Shown: piece by piece, positions 57,649 to 64,000 of the stretch
How positions within the stretch are numbered: position 1 is the first letter of the stretch
Layout: each line of letters starts with the position of its first letter
Source: Eopsaltria australis
Lineage: Eukaryota; Chordata; Aves; Passeriformes; Petroicidae
Direction of reading: 5' to 3'
Assembly (NCBI GenBank): GCA_034509425.1
Contig: JAVTVJ010001672.1
Coordinates: forward strand, 1-64,000
Length of the DNA stretch: 64,000 bases
Position numbers and translations under genes: made by a program
Notes under the pieces: model-generated
The model's input: only the letters and a program-made list of their open reading frames with translations
Databases searched by the model: none
What the model was told of the DNA's origin: nothing

Positions 57649-57963
57649 CTTGTGTCCCCTCCCAGGATCTTGCCCACCCCCATCCCCTTCAGTGCGGGGA
57701 AGGAATGTCAGAGGGACACCACTGCTTGGCAGTAGCCAAAACATTGGTCTGTTGTATTGGGTCTGACTGGGGTAAAGCTCACAGCCCTTACAGTGCTGTG
57801 CTTTGTGTTGGTAGCTGGCGTTGATAACAGACCAATGTTTTGGCTACTGCCAAGCAGTGCTGTCCCTCTGACATTCCTTCCCCCACTGAAGGGGATGGGG
57901 GGGGCAAGATCCTGGGAGGGGACACAAGCAGGCCAGCTGACCCCAGTCAGCCAAAGGGATATT
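57649..57963. repeat. Fold-back of an L3-family LTR
   Basis: 57753-57963 matches the first 210 bp of the L3 LTR on +. 57649-57752 is an inverted copy of part of the same LTR (about positions 76-182). The arms are about 100 bp with a 75-bp spacer. No target duplication is clear. Confidence 0.85.
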
Positions 57964-58243
57964 CTGTTGGGGAAGATGAAATAGGAAAACCTTATAAATA
58001 TGATTGCCTAGTAAAAGATGCTGAGAATGTAGAAACTATAAGTAAGATTGAAATGAAGACAAACTTTGAGATGCCAAACCGCAGTTACTGAACAACTGGA
58101 AAACAATGGCATGGCTGCCTGCAGTAATCCCCCCTTTGATTAAACAATCCCCTCTGCTTGCAGACAGGTCCAAGGGTCAGAGCAGACCCTACCAACCTAG
58201 CAGAGGGTCTAAAAAGCAGCTTTTAGAGTTTAAAATATAACAC
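57964..58243 (+). other. Unassigned stretch before the second ERVK
   Basis: It might be the env tail and 3' untranslated part of ERVK 1, since a frame reads WLPAVIPPL and then KQLLEFK, but stops are many. No gene is supported. Confidence 0.3.
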
Positions 58244-58580
58244 TGTATGGTAATGCAACAGTTCTCATAGGCTGTATGCAAATGTTATAAGATTTGTAGT
58301 TTGTTCTAAATTGGTTAATGAAAATTAGAATATTCAACACAGAAGATGATTTATTGTATTGTAAGCAACAAGCTCGCTCTCTTAGACCTTCGCTCTCAAC
58401 TCTCTTAGATCCTCACTCTTAGCTGTTTTCGTCTCTCTGACCTGCTCCGGGCTGCGTCTGGCAGCTCTCAGCAGGTCTCTTATATCAACGTTCTTTTACA
58501 ATAAGCCTCATGCTCTACAACTCGACTTCAGAGATCTCTCGTCTGTCCCGGCCGTCTGAAACTGACCCTAAAACTCCACA
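58244..58580 (+). repeat. 5' LTR of ERVK provirus 2
   Basis: The right end (CTCCACA, 58580) is fixed by the PBS two bases on. The left end at TGTATGG is a guess from the TGT/ACA ends and a usual length of about 340 bp. Confidence 0.6.
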
Positions 58581-58582
58581 AT

Positions 58583-58600
58583 TGGCGCACAACGTGGGGC
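58583..58600 (+). promoter_or_regulatory. Primer binding site of ERVK 2 (lysine tRNA type)
   Basis: TGGCGCACAACGTGGGGC differs from the tRNA-Lys(1,2) PBS at one base. Confidence 0.88.
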
Positions 58601-59124
58601 AGATGCCCTACCTAACTTCTTCCACCTGTATGAGACTTCTCCACCGACGGTAACCGTAAGACCAGTTAAAGCCACCTGAATGGTGTCGCGAGCACGGCAT
58701 ACTGTTGCTGAGCAGCATAAACGCCGGAGCTCTTAAATTCTGTATAGGCACGCCTCGAGCACAGTGACCCGTTAATAATAACGGGCAGCTGGAACTCTCG
58801 GAGGATTTTCCCTGTTCATCCTCGAGCACAGGCGTCCGCTGCTGTGCAGCACCTGCCTGGAGCTCTTTGAGGAACCTTATCGTGGATCCCCTTGGGCACT
58901 GAGCACAGGCGAGCGCGGCTAAGCACCGCCCGTTCTGGAGCTCTGAGTGCTCGATCCTGAGCACGGGAAGCCGTTGCCACGCGACGCCTAAAACCCGAGC
59001 TCTGAAGAGGGACCCGAACACAGAGTCCTGAGCACGCCTGGAGAGCTTGGCCAGCCCCCCCACGACGGAGCTCTGAGGACCCTGCTTCTGCGACACCAAG
59101 GTGAACAATAGCACTGGTCGAACA

Positions 59125-61959
59125 ATGGCACAGACTCATTCCGCCCTTGATAGGGACCTTTATAAACAACTGAAACTCCTATTAAGCTCCACTCCAAGTA
59201 AATTACCAAAACACGAGCTAAAAAACCTCTTAGAATGGACCTTAGTTAATTTCCCGTACACTGAACGTTCAGCCGTCTTTACCAAAGACTTCTGGGACAT
59301 AGTCGGAAACAAACTCTTTAATAATATCTCCCGCCGAGATCTGGCAGCAGCGGAGCTAGTGCCAGCTTGCAGGGCACTAGTAGAGCTGTTTTCTACCACG
59401 CCGCCGCCCGCGGCACTCTCCACCCCTGCTCCCTTTGGGACTCCTTCTCTTGCCATCGGGAATTGGCAACACAGCGCACTGCACACTCAACTGAACCCCA
59501 TGTGCTCTCCTACAGCTCCCCCCATCCCCTCCCCTACAGGCCCCCGCTCCCGTTGCCCCAGCGCCCGCATCTGCCAGCGTCACTGCGGCCCCCACGACCA
59601 CCGTCACTGTGGCTCCGCCCTTCTATTCTGCCCCTGCGGGCCCCCCCACTGCCAGCGTCGCCACGGCCCCCCCCACAGCTCCCCTCACCAAGGCCCCGCC
59701 CCTCATCCCCGCGGGCTCCCTCACTTCTGGCACTGGGGCGGCTCTGCCTTGCCCCCCCACCGCCGCGGGACCAGCCAGCTCTCCCTTGTTACCTGCGTCT
59801 GCGACTGCCACCGCAGCCACGTTTCCTATGCCCGTGGCTGCCATTACGGCAACCCCCCAACCAAGCCAGGCGGCAAACCCCCACGCCCCCCCAGACGCCG
59901 CCAACACTATGCAGGCGCTCCTGTCAACCCTGGTGCACGCTACCGCAGAAGATTTGCCCCTCTCCTGTGGTGTTCCAGCACAATTCCCCAGCCCCAGCAC
60001 AGCACCAGGAGACAAGCCTCCCCACCCACCTAAGCCCCCCCGAGCCAGCAGAGCGCCGTCCGTAAGCACGACTGCATGTTCTTCCGTGGTCGCCGCATCT
60101 CCAGCGTCCTGGCCAGACGCCACCACGACTTCTCCCGTCGATCCAGCCGACATCCCAGGCCAGCCTACAGCCACCCGCCAGCTGCATGTCATAGCACAGC
60201 CACCAACGACCCCACCACCTCCACTGCCCTGCCGCAGCACACTCCTGCCGCCTGTACGCCACTCATCCCGCCTCCTGACATTCCTGCATCTTCCCCCGCC
60301 GACGAGAACGCCCCGCTGCCACCACCGCTGCCCACCGCAAATCCTGACACAGCCACGCTGTCTCTTGGCCACCCTCCCGCCCCCCAACTAGCATATAGCA
60401 CAGCTCCGCTGCCTCCTGTACTCCAACACGCAACATCATTCCCGGCCGCCGCCCCACCCGCTTTTTACACAGCGCCGGATTATCCAATCACGACAGTGCC
60501 TCAACATCACCTGACGCATCACCCTCTCGCGACCCCTGCACAACCTCAGCCGCTCACACAGACGGTGCAACAAGGAGACCGAGACTGGAGCCTACCATCT
60601 GCTCCACAAAATACAACGAACCCCCAAGAATGTTTTCATAATTCTCAATTAATGGACTGGCATGAAGTCAGACGACAGATTTGCAAAGAAGAAAGTCTAA
60701 GCCCTTTAACAATGCCTGTGATATTTAGCCAACAAGCCGGTGGCCCTAGAACATGAATAGCTATCCCGACTCATGAGATAAAAGAACTGCGAAAAGCAAT
60801 AAAAGACAGTGGTATTTGCTCCCCATATTTTAAACAACTGCTGAAAAGTACACTGGATGGACACACGCTCACACCTAATGACTGTAAAAACCTTGCCAGT
60901 ATAATTCTCACAGATTCACAATACATGTTATGGGAACTCAAATGGAAGAGACTACTTGCAGAAGTACTGCCTGCTTATAGGGAAAGTACTGATGCAGACC
61001 TTCGTACCCTTACCATATCTAAGCTGACTAGTGATCCTCCTGATAACCAAAATGATAATCAAGTTAATTTACCTAAGACAGCGTTAGATGACATTAAAAA
61101 GATGGCTCGCAGAGCCTTTCTACAAATTCAACCTGCAGGAAGCTTCGAAAAAGCCTACAATCTCATTAGCCAAGAGTCCTCTGAACCATTCACTACATTT
61201 GTGGACCGCGTAATCCAAGCAACAGAAAGACAATGTGGTGACGATATAGCTCGCCCAATAATGATACGAGACATTGTTGAAAATAATGCCAATGCTGAAT
61301 GTAAAAAGGTCATCAAAGCCCTGGGGAAAGAAAGACCCACCGTACCTGAAATGATTGATGCCTGTAACCAAATAGGGAGCCCACAACATGTAGCAACTAT
61401 CCAAGCAAATGAACTTAGAAAAGCCCTAGGAGAAAAAATTGAAAGAGCTATTACAGCTCAAACAGCACAAGCAGCTGCACAGGCTGCACAGGCAGAAGCA
61501 AGAGACCAAAAACTCACTGAAATCCTAGCTGCCCTACATCTAAACTCTCAGCAACAAGACAACACTATGGCTGTCATGCAAGCTGCTGCTACATCAGGAC
61601 CTGGCTACTTCTATAAAACCCCTAACTATATCACAAAGAACTACCCAGAAGCCAACAGGAATACGCAACCACCAGATCGCTGTCCTATCTGCAAGAAGGG
61701 AAGGCATTTTACCTGGCAGTGTCGCTCCAGACATGATGTGAGTGGAAAATACAATCCAAAAACCTTCACTACGTGCGCGCAACGTCATCACGTGATGAAA
61801 CAAATAGTGGCGCCCCAGACATCCGAGGTGAAATTTATGAATACCACAACTCAGAAGCACTTCGCCTCATCACCAGCAGAATCCCAAGTGATACCCCAGG
61901 GCTACTACTCCCAGGGTCCTGGTGCACTTTGGCAACCTCCCAACCAACAACCTTTTTAG
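59125..61959 (+). pseudogene. ERVK provirus 2 gag
   Basis: I choose ATG 59125 (MAQTHSALDRD) because it aligns with the matrix of ERVK 1; an in-frame ATG lies upstream at 59101. Matrix helices run to about 59390. A GC-rich, Pro/Ala-rich linker (59400-60550) is open in more than one frame, and the sensible reading moves between frames, so indels are likely. Capsid starts near 60560, has a TGA at 60754-60756, and continues open from 60925 with the major homology region (EPFTTFVDRV, about 61180). An Ala/Gln-rich helix and one CCHC knuckle (CPICKKGRHF, about 61681) follow. The end overlaps pro in the -1 relation. Confidence 0.85.
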
Positions 61960-62564
61960 AAGATAATGGCTATGACTATATTGCAACAGGGATTACTGGC
62001 ACCTCACAAAACAGACAAGACTTTCTAGTTGTTGGTAAAGAAAACAGCAGCATCCTAGGACTGCTTGTTTTACCCTGTGTACTTTCTGTGACCTGCAATG
62101 AAGAATTACTAGTGCTAGCCAAGGCCTGTTATCCCCCACTACATATTCCACCCAAAACCCCTATAGCTATTGCTATAGCACTACCTATAGGGTCTGCTCA
62201 TCAAACACCACCATGCTGTTTCTCAAATGTTCCTGAAAACCCCGAGATCCTATGGGTTCAAGAGATAAGTCAACAACGACCAATGCTGACTTGTGAGCTG
62301 TCAAATGGTGAAGTTCAAGTTAGTATCACAGGAATGATTAATACAGGTGCAGATGTCTCAATGATCTCTCATTATCAGTGGCCAACAGATTGGAAATTGT
62401 TAACTCCCCTAGGTACTCTCACAGGCATTAAAAGTGTCACTCCATGCTTGCAAAGCGAATCTGTAATCAGTATTACAGGACCACAAGAGAAAACTGCATT
62501 GATCCGTCCCTATATAGTACAGAAACCCATCACAGTGTGGGGAAGAGATTTGCTTTCTCAATGA
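61773..62564 (+). CDS. ERVK provirus 2 pro: dUTPase-like part and protease with NTG
   Basis: The 263-aa frame overlaps gag in the -1 frame, so its first residues may not be used. The middle part resembles the dUTPase-like part of ERVK 1 (PPKTPIAIAIALP). The protease active site reads NTGADVS: AAT at 62340-62342 replaces the catalytic Asp codon. WGRDLLSQ and TGA (62562-62564) end it. With Asn in this place an aspartic protease should be inactive. Confidence 0.82.
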   Translation: MRATSSRDETNSGAPDIRGEIYEYHNSEALRLITSRIPSDTPGLLLPGSWCTLATSQPTTFLEDNGYDYIATGITGTSQNRQDFLVVGKENSSILGLLVLPCVLSVTCNEELLVLAKACYPPLHIPPKTPIAIAIALPIGSAHQTPPCCFSNVPENPEILWVQEISQQRPMLTCELSNGEVQVSITGMINTGADVSMISHYQWPTDWKLLTPLGTLTGIKSVTPCLQSESVISITGPQEKTALIRPYIVQKPITVWGRDLLSQ

Positions 62565-62581
62565 GGAGCCAAAATTAAACT

Positions 62582-62588
62582 GGATTTT
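62582..62588 (+). promoter_or_regulatory. Pro-pol slippery heptamer of ERVK 2
   Basis: GGATTTT in the pro phase (CTG GAT TTT), with a pro-frame TAG at 62592-62594 and pol in the -1 frame. It lies 17 bases after the TGA that ends pro. Confidence 0.65.
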
Positions 62589-64000
62589 TCGTAGGGGTCA
62601 CTGAAGCACTCAGCACCTTAAAACTGACCTGGAAAACTGACACACCTATCTAGATTCGTCAGTGGCCCCTCCCTAATAATAAGCTGAGTGCCCTCAGAAA
62701 ATTAGTGGCTGAGCAACTAGAAAAAGTCCATATTAAACCCACCAACAGTCCTTGGAACTCACCAGTGTTTGTAATCCATAAGAAATCTTCTAGCACCTGG
62801 AGATTGTTACATGATCTTAGAAAGATCAACGAAGCAATTGAGACCATGGGCCCCCTCCAACCTGGCCTGCCCAACCTTTCTATGATCCCAAGAGACTGGC
62901 CACTTGTAATTATTGATCTCAAAGACTGTTTCTTCAACATCCCACTACATCCAGACGATGCTCCTGGTTTTGCCTTTTCCGTTCCAAGTACAAACCTCCA
63001 GGAACCACTTCAAAGGTATCATTGGCTCGTTTTGCCAAAAGGCATGAAAAATTCTCCAACAATTTGTCAGTATTTTGTAGCCCGCGCATTATCTCCAGTC
63101 TGCGAGCAATTCCAGCAATCAATTATTCTCCACTACATGGATGATTTGCTTATTGCAGCACCAACACAAAAACAAATGGAAGAAACTCGTGACAGTGTTG
63201 TTGCTGAAATCAAAAAGGCTGGACTGGTGATCTCTGAATCAAAAATACAAGAGACTGCCCCCTGGAAGTATTTAGGTTAGAGACTAACAGAACGATCTAT
63301 TGTGCCTCAAAATATACAAATCTGAACTGATGTCCGCACTTTGCATGACTTACAACAGCTCTTAGGAGAAATTAATTGGGTTAGACCTGTGTTAGGAATC
63401 ACTGCTGATGAACTTACTCCACTTTTTGATTTGCTAAGAGGAGACAATAACATTACGTCTCCTAGATCCCTCACTCCCGAAGCTTGCAAGGCCTTAGAAA
63501 AAATTACTGATACTCTGCAAAACAGACAGGCACATCGCTGTGTGCTCGATAAACCTTTTTTTCTTGCGGTATTAGGAGAAAAGCTGAGACTGTGTGGTCT
63601 CATCTTTCAATGGGATTCCTCTCAAAATGATCCTTTGTTGATAATTGAATGGGTTTTCCTTTCTTACAGATCGCCAAAGACAATCGTCACATCTTTAGAA
63701 ATGATATCTCAAATCATCATAAAAGGCAGGGCAAGACTTCTTTCGATAGCAGGTTGTGAATTCACAATTATCTATTTACCCGTGATCAAAACTTATTTTA
63801 ATTGGGCAATGCAAAAATCAGAGGACCTGCTGTACGCCCTGCTCGATTTTCCAGGCACCTGCTCTATTCATTATCCAACACACAAAATGATCAGAGCTAA
63901 ATTATGCTACAAAGAAAAACCCCTGATCAGTGAAGAGCCTTTAGATGCAGTCACTATCTTCACTGATGGGTCAGGGCGAACGCATAATTCAGTAGTCACA
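62589..64000 (+). pseudogene. ERVK provirus 2 pol (RT and RNase H start)
   Basis: RT shows SPWNSPVF, DLKDCFFNIPL and YMDD (about 63136-63147). TAG codons at about 62650 and 63278 and a TGA at about 63323 break the frame. The thumb and connection (LLGEINWVRP, LSIAGCEFT) stay readable and RNase H begins with FTDGSG at about 63959. Integrase lies beyond the window. Confidence 0.88.

Larger units (their letters stand above)
58244..64000 (+). mobile_element. Betaretrovirus-like (ERVK) provirus 2, runs off the window
   Basis: LTR, lysine PBS, gag, pro and pol lie in order up to RNase H at the window end. Its LTR is not that of ERVK 1, though pro and pol are related. Stops in gag and pol show decay. 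Confidence 0.88.

Noticed and set aside
59623..60387. 254-aa open frame on - and 260-aa frame on + in the ERVK 2 gag linker
   Set aside because: The region is very GC-rich, so stops are rare in several frames. Composition is Pro/Ala or Gly/Arg/Val low-complexity; only the gag linker reading makes sense.
1..64000. Host genes, tRNA or rRNA genes
   Set aside because: I looked for cloverleaf-like and conserved rRNA stretches and for non-viral domains and found none; tRNA-like strings here are primer binding sites.

Overview
The window is bird DNA made almost wholly of nested retroelements. I see no host protein gene, tRNA, rRNA or CRISPR array. The evidence for a bird is two large CR1 (chicken repeat 1) LINE copies with the CR1 3' end motif, plus many endogenous retroviruses (ERVs). 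The density and nesting suggest a repeat refuge such as a W chromosome or pericentromere, probably in a songbird; that is inference.

Layout. (1) 1-13815: a gammaretrovirus-like provirus on + (gag end, protease, pol, env, 3' LTR), 5' end outside the window. Its RT is split by a solo LTR (821-1392). Its pol/env junction holds a complete, env-less provirus 'A' on - (4207-11379, paired LTRs, TSD ACACA). (2) 13816-41835: one old ERVL-like provirus 'J', cut into many pieces. Its LTR end, PBS and gag start lie at 13816-14087. Provirus 'L3' (-, 14416-18004) interrupts gag. Gag, protease and RT continue on + to 22188. CR1#1 (-) follows. The next part of pol lies inverted on - (27480 to 23693) and carries three solo LTRs. 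CR1#2 (+) runs 27481-39946 and is split by a complete provirus 'E' (30685-38278, TSD AGCTG) and solo LTR 'F'. The rest of J (integrase, LTR end) returns on + at 39947-41835 around solo LTR 'G'. (3) 42815-50553: an old provirus 'M' on - with a serine-tRNA-type PBS and TSD GCCCC. Its 5' LTR is replaced by a 100-bp palindrome of its own U5 end, and its RT is split by a 1.6-kb solo LTR. (4) 50663-57648 and 58244-64000: two betaretrovirus-like (ERVK) proviruses on +, separated by a fold-back LTR fragment. The second runs off the window.

How the pieces fit. The RT-connection/RNase H part of J lies between two inverted CR1 copies and reads backwards. Its ends match the flanks of the CR1s so that pol becomes collinear again if the CR1-to-CR1 segment is flipped. 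This is what recombination between inverted CR1 copies would produce. Order of events read from the nesting: J; the two CR1 insertions; inversion and homogenisation of the CR1s; then E, F and G and the other solo LTRs.

Biology worth following. Proviruses A, E and J have no visible env or CCHC zinc knuckle. Where it is preserved, Gag has an N-terminal membrane-type region with an N-glycosylation sequon before the last hydrophobic segment. Gag and Pol are in one frame with a stop codon at the same place. The two ERVKs share a UGA just upstream of a GGATTTT pro-pol slippery heptamer. All proviral genes seen carry stops, frameshifts or truncations.
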